Positions 26,399 through 32,517 of a stretch of 32,517 nucleotides of DNA are shown in pieces. A program made the translations under genes and the position numbers. Origin of the DNA: Candidatus Omnitrophota bacterium (GTDB lineage: Bacteria > Omnitrophota > Gorgyraeia > Zapsychrales > Zapsychraceae); contig JADFYJ010000023.1 in NCBI GenBank assembly GCA_015233115.1, forward strand, positions 525-33,041, in the 5' to 3' direction. Every line of letters starts with the position of its first letter. The first letter of the stretch is position 1. Below the pieces are notes generated by a model that did no database searches, was not told where the DNA came from, and saw nothing but the letters and a program-made list of their open reading frames with translations.

Positions 26399-27253
26399 AT
26401 GCTCACGGGTGTTTTATTATTGGCGTTTGTCTCGGTCGGCTTTATTGCTTTGACTGTTATTCCTATTGTTGAAAAATGGCTGGCAGTGGCCAGCGCGACG
26501 CAGGAACAACAGCTGATGGAACAGATGGAACCATTGATGGCTAAACAAAAAGCCAAAAAAATGGGGTATCTATTTATTATGTGTCCGCTCGTTTTGGGTG
26601 GAGCCGGGTATTATTTTTTTCCGGATTTGGCTATGTATGCTGTTCCGATCGGAATTGGTTTTGGGATTATCTGTCCCTATTTTATTGTGAAGTCCATTAT
26701 CAAGCGCAATCAGGATAAATTTCAGGACCAGCTGATCGACGCGCTTTTGATTATGTCCAGCTCGTTTCGCGGAGGCTTGAGTTTGGTTCAGGCCTTGGAG
26801 GCGGTGGTTGAAGAAATGCCGGATCCGATTCAGTCGGAATTCGGGCTGGTTTTGGCGGAGAATAAAATGGGCGTGTCTTTGGAAGACGCGATGCAGCATT
26901 TGTTCCGCCGTATGCCTTCGATACCGTTGCAACAGATGATCACCGCGATTTTATTGGCCCGGGAAACCGGAGGCAACTTGCCGATTATTTTCGGACGGAT
27001 CGTAAATAATATTCGCGAACGCAAAAAGGTAAGACAAAATCTGGACACATTGACGATTCAGGGAAAAATTCAGGGTGTGGTTATGACGGCTTTGCCGGTC
27101 GGGTTCGCGTTTATCGTTTATTCGACGGACCGCCGGGTTTTTGACCATATGTTAAAATCTCCGCTGGGTCAAAAGCTGTTGATCGCGGCTTTTATCTTAT
27201 GGGTGGTCGGCGCGTTTATGATATGGAAAATTAGTAAATTTGACGATTTTTAA
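26399..27253 (+). CDS. tadB: Tad inner-membrane platform protein TadB
   Basis: A polytopic inner-membrane protein of the type II secretion F (T2SSF) family. It has one N-terminal helix (about 3-24), two helices at about 57-98, a cytoplasmic T2SSF domain (about 108-215) and two C-terminal helices (about 220-278). Signatures are DQLIDALLIMSSSFRGGLSL, then QALEAVVEEMPDPIQSEF and LLARETGGNLPIIFGRI, typical of TadB. TadB and TadC form the membrane platform on which the TadA ATPase drives subunit extraction. In most loci it directly follows tadA; here about 11.6 kb of other genes lie between. It starts 33 bases after the Cys-rich pilin-like gene with only a weak AAAGG upstream. Confidence 0.92.
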   Translation: MLTGVLLLAFVSVGFIALTVIPIVEKWLAVASATQEQQLMEQMEPLMAKQKAKKMGYLFIMCPLVLGGAGYYFFPDLAMYAVPIGIGFGIICPYFIVKSIIKRNQDKFQDQLIDALLIMSSSFRGGLSLVQALEAVVEEMPDPIQSEFGLVLAENKMGVSLEDAMQHLFRRMPSIPLQQMITAILLARETGGNLPIIFGRIVNNIRERKKVRQNLDTLTIQGKIQGVVMTALPVGFAFIVYSTDRRVFDHMLKSPLGQKLLIAAFILWVVGAFMIWKISKFDDF

Positions 27254-27265
27254 CAAGGAACAACC

Positions 27266-28141
27266 ATGATATCCATTTTGCTTTTGATGGTTTATTTCAG
27301 CGTGTTTAGTTTCATTTTGGGACTGTTGGTGCCTGAATGGGAAGCGCGGCCAACGTTAAACGCGTTTGGGGAAGAAATTTACCAGAAAAAAACGCGCAAA
27401 GGTTTTAGTATCTTGACGCTGTTGGGTGTGATTAATAAGCCAGTCGTAGCGCTTTTAGGGTCTTCGAAAAAACAACTTATCCGGGATCTCGCGATAGCCC
27501 GGGTGGATTATACTCCGGAAGAATTTTTTGTTTTGAGAGAAGCCGCGATTGCTTTTTTGCTGTTTATTTTTAATCCGATGGTTAAACCGGATACGTTTTT
27601 GTTTTATATTTGTGTGTCTTTGGCGTGCGGATATCTTTTACCGAGTATATGGCTCAATGGCCGCATTAGGGCGATTAAAAATACCCTCGTGAAAGAACTG
27701 CCGGACGCGATTGACCTGTTGGCTTTGTGCGTGAACGCGGGTTTGGATTTTATGCTGGCTTTGCGCTGGGTGGTGGAAAAGTCGCCCCCGTCTTTGATGA
27801 TGACGGAGCTTAATAATTTGCTTCAGGAAATCAATATTGGTAAAACCCGGCGAGACGCGATTCGTGATTTAGCGGCCAGATATCAACTGCCAGATTTGTC
27901 AACCTTCGCGCGAACCCTGGTTCAGGCAGACAAAATGGGTACGTCTGTGACCGAAGCCTTAAATATTCTTTCAGAAGATATGCGTTTGTCCCGTTTCCGC
28001 CGCGGCGAACAAATGGCCTTAAAAGCTCCCATGAAAATGCTCATTCCCCTCCTACTTTTTATTTTCCCAGTTGTAGGTATCCTGGTAGCCGGCCCCATCC
28101 TGTTGGATTTTATAGAAAATAGTCCGTTTAAGGCGATGTAA
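27266..28141 (+). CDS. tadC: Tad inner-membrane platform protein TadC
   Basis: The second T2SSF-family platform protein, 291 residues. A helix lies at about 2-22, a pair at about 92-132, the T2SSF domain at about 145-255 and the final helices at about 258-283. Motifs include KELPDAIDLLALCVNAGLDF, then ALRWVVEKSP and FARTLVQADKMGTSVTEALN, followed by RGEQMALKAPMKMLIPLLLF, all characteristic of TadC. CAAGGAAC lies just before the ATG, 12 bases after tadB stops. It is the last gene of the plus-strand Tad locus. No strong terminator follows at once, but a convergent gene begins about 80 bases on. Confidence 0.92.
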   Translation: MISILLLMVYFSVFSFILGLLVPEWEARPTLNAFGEEIYQKKTRKGFSILTLLGVINKPVVALLGSSKKQLIRDLAIARVDYTPEEFFVLREAAIAFLLFIFNPMVKPDTFLFYICVSLACGYLLPSIWLNGRIRAIKNTLVKELPDAIDLLALCVNAGLDFMLALRWVVEKSPPSLMMTELNNLLQEINIGKTRRDAIRDLAARYQLPDLSTFARTLVQADKMGTSVTEALNILSEDMRLSRFRRGEQMALKAPMKMLIPLLLFIFPVVGILVAGPILLDFIENSPFKAM

Positions 28142-28149
28142 TATAAAAT

Positions 28150-28214
28150 AGGCAAAGAGGCAATAGGCCATAGGTGATAGGTAAAAATATCATTTAATGT
28201 CCGAACTGGACATT
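28150..28214. repeat. Period-7 AGGYNAT array and palindrome between convergent genes
   Basis: AGGCAAT, AGGCCAT, AGGTGAT and AGGTAAA follow one another at 28158-28185, with a further AGGCAAA at 28150. AATGTCC (28196-28202) then pairs with GGACATT (28208-28214) across GAACT. The palindrome lies between tadC and the minus-strand gene, where it could act as a weak bidirectional terminator. It also resembles the TGTCC palindrome at 15224. Confidence 0.6.
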
Positions 28215-28222
28215 TATGGATT

Positions 28223-29134
28223 TTAAAGGATTATATTATTCATCTTTTTCTGTTTGGACAAATATTCCTCAACGTAGTCTTTAATAACAAATCCGAAAAG
28301 TAAAACCTGCAGGAAATATTGAACTCCTACCAAAATATAGGCTGTTTTATCGATTAAATTGAGATGAAGTGGAGTAAAAAGATTAATTTGGACAAAATTT
28401 GTGGAAATTAGGCATCCAAAAGTATATGACAAAAGTAAAAAAATGGAGCAAATTTCAAAAAGTCGGGCTTCCCTTAACCGCTTGATATTGCTGGCTAAAC
28501 GAATTTTTCTGATCAATAGGCATGCTATACCTAAAAAAACTAAACCTTTAACCGCTATAATCCAATACGGCGTTAAAACGCCGAAATTGCCAGGCATCTG
28601 AAAAGCTGATTTATACATAAATGGAAAAGCTATTCCAGTAACTAAAAGCGGAAAAATCCACGTGGTATGAGGTATTTTTTCATCTGTCCGGTCAGAAAAG
28701 ATTTTATGAATAAGAATGCTTGCGGAAAATATAGGTAAACCTAATAAAGCTAAATCTTTGTAATAAAACAATAGAAAAAGGCATCCAGCTATATAGTAAA
28801 CCGGCCTGCTTCCGGCAAAAGCGATCAATATCCCTGCGAAAATAAAAACCGCGGAACCTTTTAAAGGGTAAGCCGTAATCCCAAACACCTGCTGTTCATT
28901 TCCCGAAACTCCAAATCCGAATATTCTGTAAATCGCGAAAATAATAATAAATACCATAAACCAAGGTGAAAAAACGCAATTTTTTCCAACAGACAAAATA
29001 AAAATTAAGGAAAAAATAAAAGCCAAAATAAATATGTCCAAAGAGACGCAAGACAAATAGACCATAACTGGAAAAAATGTTAACAGCAAAAACAATAGTG
29101 ATAGCAAGAGATTTTTAACCGATGGGATTTTCAT
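28223..29134 (-). CDS. Multi-pass membrane protein of unknown function
   Basis: A 303-residue, strongly hydrophobic protein with roughly eight to ten transmembrane segments (first helices in NLLLSLLFLLLTFFPVMVYL and DIFILAFIFSLIFILSV) and a Lys-rich C-terminus (YLSKQKKMNNI). No family is recognisable. It lacks the GxGD and paired Asp of class III prepilin peptidases, so it is not the missing TadV/CpaA. The DNA is more AT-rich than the Tad genes, hinting at separate origin. The start is set at 29134 (MKIPSVKN), because a good promoter (29142-29170) leaves only 7 bases before that ATG. The in-frame ATG at 29170 overlaps the -35 box. The message would be essentially leaderless, and no Shine-Dalgarno is present. 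It converges with tadC. Confidence 0.72.
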   Translation of the reverse strand: MKIPSVKNLLLSLLFLLLTFFPVMVYLSCVSLDIFILAFIFSLIFILSVGKNCVFSPWFMVFIIIFAIYRIFGFGVSGNEQQVFGITAYPLKGSAVFIFAGILIAFAGSRPVYYIAGCLFLLFYYKDLALLGLPIFSASILIHKIFSDRTDEKIPHTTWIFPLLVTGIAFPFMYKSAFQMPGNFGVLTPYWIIAVKGLVFLGIACLLIRKIRLASNIKRLREARLFEICSIFLLLSYTFGCLISTNFVQINLFTPLHLNLIDKTAYILVGVQYFLQVLLFGFVIKDYVEEYLSKQKKMNNIIL

Positions 29135-29141
29135 ACTACAG

Positions 29142-29170
29142 ATTGTATCAGAAAAACATAATAGACACAA
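29142..29170 (-). promoter_or_regulatory. Promoter of the leaderless membrane-protein gene
   Basis: On the minus strand TTGTGT (29170-29165), a 17-base spacer and TACAAT (29147-29142) precede the ATG at 29134. With 7 bases between the -10 box and the ATG, transcription would begin at or next to the start codon. The -35 hexamer TTGTGT is the same as in the promoter proposed at 9015. Confidence 0.65.
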
Positions 29171-29187
29171 GATTTAATGGTTGCGGT

Positions 29188-29212
29188 GTAGGGGCGGTCT
29201 CCTGATCGCCCG
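29188..29212. repeat. GTAGGGGC-type REP-like palindrome
   Basis: GTAGGGGCGGTCTCCTGATC continues with GCCCG. GGGCGGTC (29192-29199) pairs with GATCGCCC (29204-29211), with one G-T pair and a 4-base loop. Short stems beginning GTAGGGGC are known as repetitive extragenic elements in many bacteria. No other full copy is in the window. Confidence 0.6.
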
Positions 29213-29251
29213 TTAATAAATTGTCGTATTTTCATCCATCGTTTTTTCATT

Positions 29252-29283
29252 GTTACATTGTTACACTGTCACATTGTCACGCT
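29252..29283. repeat. GTTAC/GTCAC octamer array
   Basis: GTTAC at 29252 and 29260 and GTCAC at 29268 and 29276 are spaced exactly 8 bases apart, the same unit as the arrays around gyrA and before mdh. Here only one orientation is present, and the inverted partner is missing. Confidence 0.75.
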
Positions 29284-29289
29284 TCTGAT

Positions 29290-29340
29290 AGTTTGGACAT
29301 TCCAGTTTGGACAAAGCCTTAGAATGGACAATTTTATTTT
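29290..29340. promoter_or_regulatory. Direct TTTGGACA repeats, candidate binding sites
   Basis: AGTTTGGACA occurs at 29290-29299 and again at 29304-29313, and AATGGACA follows at 29333-29340. They lie between the leaderless membrane gene and the C39-like gene, about 120 bases from the first and 270 from the second promoter. The same half-site forms the palindrome at 15224-15245. Regulation is inferred only from recurrence and location. Confidence 0.4.
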
Positions 29341-29580
29341 GTCAAGCAAAAAAAATAAAAAAAATTGATTTAATCTGCCAATGATATTAAAGTCTTATTT
29401 TTTAAATTTTGGAAATTTAGGATTTTGTCGTCGACAAAAAGGCAAGCAAAAATAAAGAGGCTATATGCGACTAAATACCTATTGTAATCAATTATTTATT
29501 TATTTAAAAAATTTTTTTATTAAAAATATAAATATCTGCAGTGCAGGATGTTACGGAATTAATTAATTTTTCGCCTGCCC

Positions 29581-29608
29581 TTGTCAGGCGGAATATATAT
29601 GTTATACT
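29581..29608 (+). promoter_or_regulatory. Promoter of the C39-like protein gene
   Basis: TTGTCA at 29581-29586, a 16-base spacer and TATACT at 29603-29608. The expected leader is about 90 bases. The -35 box is inside a CGCCTG/CAGGCG hairpin. GAGGAAA before the ATG at 29704 serves as ribosome binding site. Confidence 0.65.
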
Positions 29609-29703
29609 TTCTATGCGGTTGACGAAGTTTACTCAAATCGGACCTCGGGTTTGGGATTTTTCATGGTGGACATTGGTCTACTATTGACAGAGGAAATAAA
29701 AAG

Positions 29704-31941
29704 ATGAATAAAGACACGGAACAATTCGGATTACCTGAGAGGGACGATTCTCGGCTTCTTCCGACAGAAGAACTGAAAGACGTTTCTTTTACTCCTGATG
29801 AGTTGGAGCTTCCAGAGTTTACGGAAGCCGACGTTTCCAGGCTTAATCTTGATAACGACCTTTCCGCAGAAAATTTTGACCATACCGCCTTCTTAGCATC
29901 TGAATCAACTCCCATTATAAGCCGTTTCAACCGTTTTATGAAAGTGACGGCTGTTTCTGTTTTACTCGCTTTTTTACCTCAGCAAATCAGCTGGGCGTTT
30001 AATTATAATCCGGCTATTATTTGGCACAACATGGCGCCGGTGACTGCGCCGATGTCTATGCCCTTGATGGACGAAACTTTGCCGGGTACAACCAAAAATC
30101 AGGCATTGGCTTCCGACGAATTGCAGAAGAGCGAATATGGCAAACAAGTGGCTCAATATGTGTCGACTGGAATGGGTTATCTTTTAAACCAGCTCGTCGA
30201 TAAAAAAGATACCCGCGTCAGATTACAGCTTCCGGCTTCACACAAAACCGCTAAAAAAGAATCCTTTGTCCAGATTGATTTGGTTGAACCTGTGACCCGT
30301 CCCGCTGTGGATAACTTTGTGAATTGGTTGAAAAAGCCTGAAATTCATGCCTTAAACTGCGGGGTTTACGCTTTGCAGGATATTTTGAAAGATTCAGGCG
30401 TTAATTTGAATCCGGAAGAGCTTTCTGTATCGTCGCTCAGCGTGGATATTCTGTATCACATCATTAAGCCTGCGGATCCTAGATTAAAAACTTCTTTATT
30501 CGCGATCGACAAAATCGCCCGTGGCTATGGCCTGGATTATGTGCCGGTTAAACTGGACAAAAAAGAAGATGTTATTAATGTCCAGACACCTTTTATCGCG
30601 CACTTTTCCAATGAGCATTTTGTGACGGTAACATCAATCAATAAAGATAAGGTGGAATATTTGGATATCGGCCGCAAAACCTCGGCGGATACTGTCAATT
30701 TTATCGGCGAATTAAGCGGTTTTCTTTACACGAAGTCTACAGCGATCAGCGGTATTCACGCGACCAAGATTTCCGAATCCTTATCGTCGTATGTTTGGGG
30801 TTCGAAGTGGCGGGATAAATCCAAAGAATTACCCGGGTTTTTAAGCAATTCCAGTCTTTTTAAAGATTGGTTAATGGGCTTGGTGCAGGTGATTATTACT
30901 GTTATTTTGTTTTTTATTCCGGCTATAGGATGGGCTGCAATCGTAGGCTACATCGTCAGCCAAATCGTTTCGACCTTGTTTCAAATCTGCGTTGCCGAAG
31001 GAGCTTGTAATGCGAAGACAGCCATGATTCTGTCTATCGCGATTTCCGCGGCTATTACGGCGGGAATTGCTTATGCGACTGCGCCTGCTGCGGCGCTTAC
31101 TTCGCCATCGACTCTTGATCCAGCGGGTGAGTTGAGTCAAACGACTTCACAAACTGCGCAGACGGCAACTACAGGAGCGCTGGTGGGTGCTGGTACTGCC
31201 GCAGCAACAGCGACGACTACATCGGTAATAACAACGGTTTTTCAGGGGTTTGTGAATATATTAACAAAATTAGTGACTTTTCTCGCGGATATAACCGGCC
31301 TGACCCAGATGATTCAGGTGTTGCAAAATTTGGTTATGAAAATATGGGAATTAATTAAAGATGTTATAAATTTTATTGCTGGTGATGCTCCGGCGGCTCC
31401 GGCTCAAAACGCGGCAGGAACAGGTACAGAATTGGCGAATAGTGTGGACAGTACGCTGGATCCCGGAGGAGAAATGGGTTCTGTGCCGACTGAAGGAACT
31501 CAAGCTGCACCCTCCGGAGCGGTCCCTGGCCAAGCAGCTCCTGCTCCACGCTTGTTTAGAATGTTGGGGAAATATACTGTTGGTTCTCCTGGCGCAGATA
31601 AATATATTTCATTGACTGGTAAGCCATTAACGGGCTGGACCGGCGGATGTTTTGTGGTGGCTAAAGCGTTTGTCAGCGGCTTAGCCAAAGGTATAGTTCA
31701 AGTTGAAGTGACCGGCGCTCTTTCTAAGCCAAAGAAAAACGGCGAACCCGGCGGAAATGATTGGTTAGCCAGCGCAGTAGGAGAGATGGCCGGAAGTTTA
31801 GCGCAAGCCACAGTTGAAGCTGTACTTTTTGTGCTCTTTGCTCCGGGGAAAGTTTTGCGTCTGCTCTTTCCGGAGCCAAACGATCGGGCTGGATATTTCT
31901 GGCAAAAACGGAACTATCTTCTCTCACATAGCCTCTTTTAG
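29704..31941 (+). CDS. Large membrane-associated protein with C39-peptidase-like domain, 3' end probably rearranged
   Basis: A 745-residue protein. Residues 1-75 are acidic. A hydrophobic stretch (about 80-100, ending ISWAF) looks like a signal or anchor placed unusually far in. Residues about 205-350 resemble a C39 papain-like peptidase: C219 in ALNCGVYALQDIL, H305 in EHFVTVTSI and D321 in VEYLDIG, 16 residues apart as in the family. The oxyanion Gln expected six residues before the Cys is Glu (E213), so activity is doubtful. Hydrophobic segments at about 397-475 are followed by low-complexity Ala/Thr/Pro regions, with STLDPAGE and STLDPGGE repeated. The last ~40 codons overlap antisense with a better-looking minus-strand frame, so the original C-terminus is probably lost. 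The neighbouring Tad locus may export or process it; that is conjecture. Confidence 0.68.
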   Translation: MNKDTEQFGLPERDDSRLLPTEELKDVSFTPDELELPEFTEADVSRLNLDNDLSAENFDHTAFLASESTPIISRFNRFMKVTAVSVLLAFLPQQISWAFNYNPAIIWHNMAPVTAPMSMPLMDETLPGTTKNQALASDELQKSEYGKQVAQYVSTGMGYLLNQLVDKKDTRVRLQLPASHKTAKKESFVQIDLVEPVTRPAVDNFVNWLKKPEIHALNCGVYALQDILKDSGVNLNPEELSVSSLSVDILYHIIKPADPRLKTSLFAIDKIARGYGLDYVPVKLDKKEDVINVQTPFIAHFSNEHFVTVTSINKDKVEYLDIGRKTSADTVNFIGELSGFLYTKSTAISGIHATKISESLSSYVWGSKWRDKSKELPGFLSNSSLFKDWLMGLVQVIITVILFFIPAIGWAAIVGYIVSQIVSTLFQICVAEGACNAKTAMILSIAISAAITAGIAYATAPAAALTSPSTLDPAGELSQTTSQTAQTATTGALVGAGTAAATATTTSVITTVFQGFVNILTKLVTFLADITGLTQMIQVLQNLVMKIWELIKDVINFIAGDAPAAPAQNAAGTGTELANSVDSTLDPGGEMGSVPTEGTQAAPSGAVPGQAAPAPRLFRMLGKYTVGSPGADKYISLTGKPLTGWTGGCFVVAKAFVSGLAKGIVQVEVTGALSKPKKNGEPGGNDWLASAVGEMAGSLAQATVEAVLFVLFAPGKVLRLLFPEPNDRAGYFWQKRNYLLSHSLF

Positions 31942-32515
31942 CTGTACTCAAATCCAAATATCCATCTAAAGCCATCCCGGAACCTGTTACTTTAATTCGC
32001 GACGTTATTTTTTCTCGACTATCATTTGCAAAAGGAGCATTGGTTAATTTTGCTATTTGATCATTAGAAAGCTTGTTAGTATCCAATGTTCTAGCTTCTG
32101 AATCCGGCTCAAATTTGCCGTTAGCGTCGTAACGTTTATAATTAAAATTACCGGACATCTGCTTGCCTTGATGATTAAAATCCAAACCAACAGATTCAGC
32201 CAAACCATTATTACCAACCACTCCAAAAACAGCTTTATCTAAAGGCGCCATGGTCACAATTTTTCCATCAGGACGAACTCCGGCGGCATAACGGCTTTCT
32301 TGTCCGTTTCCTACCCCAAATAAATTTTTTCCAGAATCCGCGTTATACACTTGACCAGCATAACCCCTGCTCATGCCTCCTAAATCCCAGCGCAAATCAA
32401 AATCTTTTGTTTCCACTCCGGGAGCAAAGACTTTACGGAATTGCTGACTTTGTTCCGGACTTAATTTATCCGTACGAAATCCGGTCGGATCAGTTTCAAT
32501 AATTTTATTGTTATT
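31724..32515 (-). CDS. C-terminal part of an unknown large protein, entering from the right edge
   Basis: The open frame continues past the right edge, so the start is not visible; the GTG at 32416 is only an internal codon. The readable part is protein-like: DKLSPEQSQQFRKVFAPGVE, then FDLRWDLGGMSRGYAGQVYN and RYAAGVRPDGKIV. The KLSPEQ..Q segment appears a second time near residue 220 of the visible part (ADAKLSPEQRAQ), indicating internal repeats. After that, from about 31830 leftward, the translation (LQLWLALNFRPSLLLRW...) looks like antisense of the plus-strand gene. The true end is therefore likely lost at a junction near 31820-31840. No family is recognised. It may be a fragment of a long repetitive surface protein. 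Confidence 0.55.
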   Translation of the reverse strand, partial: NNNKIIETDPTGFRTDKLSPEQSQQFRKVFAPGVETKDFDLRWDLGGMSRGYAGQVYNADSGKNLFGVGNGQESRYAAGVRPDGKIVTMAPLDKAVFGVVGNNGLAESVGLDFNHQGKQMSGNFNYKRYDANGKFEPDSEARTLDTNKLSNDQIAKLTNAPFANDSREKITSRIKVTGSGMALDGYLDLSTAKRGYVREDSSVFARNIQPDRLAPERADAKLSPEQRAQKVQLQLWLALNFRPSLLLRWLTNHFRRVRRFSLA

Positions 32516-32517
32516 AT

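Larger units (their letters stand above)
29171..29703. other. 533-base AT-rich divergent spacer with several small repeats
   Basis: No gene is seen here. In order it holds a GTAGGGGC-type stem (29188-29212), an octamer array (29252-29283), TTTGGACA copies (29290-29340), an AT-rich tract, a 7-bp hairpin TTTTGTC/GACAAAA (29423-29439), the odd palindrome CTGCAGTGCAG (29536-29546), a CGCCTG/CAGGCG hairpin (29572-29590) overlapping a promoter, and a 5' leader of about 90 bases for the next gene. Confidence 0.7.

Noticed and set aside
28223-29134. Prepilin peptidase (TadV/CpaA)
   Set aside because: No GxGD motif or paired catalytic Asp is found in the hydrophobic protein, and its topology is larger than that of short TadV enzymes.
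32416-32416. Start codon GTG of the right-edge minus-strand frame
   Set aside because: The frame stays open and protein-like to the window edge, so this is an internal codon and not a supported start.

Overview
The window looks like a chromosomal segment from an uncultivated Gram-negative bacterium. A secretin, a lipoprotein-type periplasmic isomerase and a full Tad (tight adherence, class III type IV pilus) engine imply an outer membrane. The dnaN, DciA-like, gyrB, gyrA order suggests a position near the replication origin. The moderate GC content, the many degenerate short-period intergenic repeats and the large Tad locus with oversized Cys-rich proteins resemble Omnitrophota (PVC superphylum). 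That placement is an inference and has not been checked by phylogeny.

Left part (1-9000): the end of dnaN, a DciA/DUF721 protein, gyrB and gyrA (the gyrB start overlaps the preceding stop), then a tRNA-Glu(UUC) with its own strong promoter and terminator. Next come a D-2-hydroxyacid dehydrogenase with a perfect palindrome inside its reading frame, a nitrilase-superfamily hydrolase overlapping it by 4 bases, and malate dehydrogenase. Arrays of GTRAC-type octamers, set as inverted pairs, sit between gyrB and gyrA and between the hydrolase and mdh.

Middle part (9000-28140): a Tad locus. In order it holds a parvulin-type lipoprotein, a CpaB-like protein with a coiled coil, a CpaC/RcpA secretin with an added TonB-like C-terminal domain, one polypeptide joining TadZ/CpaE to the TadA/CpaF ATPase, a DUF192 protein and a 525-residue protein with an N-terminal helix-turn-helix-like region. 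After a promoter come eleven consecutive genes whose products begin with a short basic stretch, G or A, then Q, usually a Glu at +5, and a hydrophobic helix, as in Flp-type prepilins. They range from 46 to 1708 residues. The largest is a TadG-like protein with about 53 cysteines. TadB and TadC close the locus. No prepilin peptidase (TadV/CpaA) is in the window. The plausible division of labour is that TadZ-TadA with TadB/TadC assembles the pilin-like subunits, CpaC with CpaB forms the outer-membrane exit, and the giant TadG-like protein and its neighbours form a tip or surface adhesin.

Right part (28140-32517): a convergent, AT-rich multi-pass membrane protein gene that appears to be leaderless; a 533-base repeat-rich spacer; a 745-residue protein with a C39-peptidase-like domain and hydrophobic segments; and a minus-strand open frame running off the right edge. 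The last two overlap antisense by 218 bases, which looks like a rearrangement or assembly junction.
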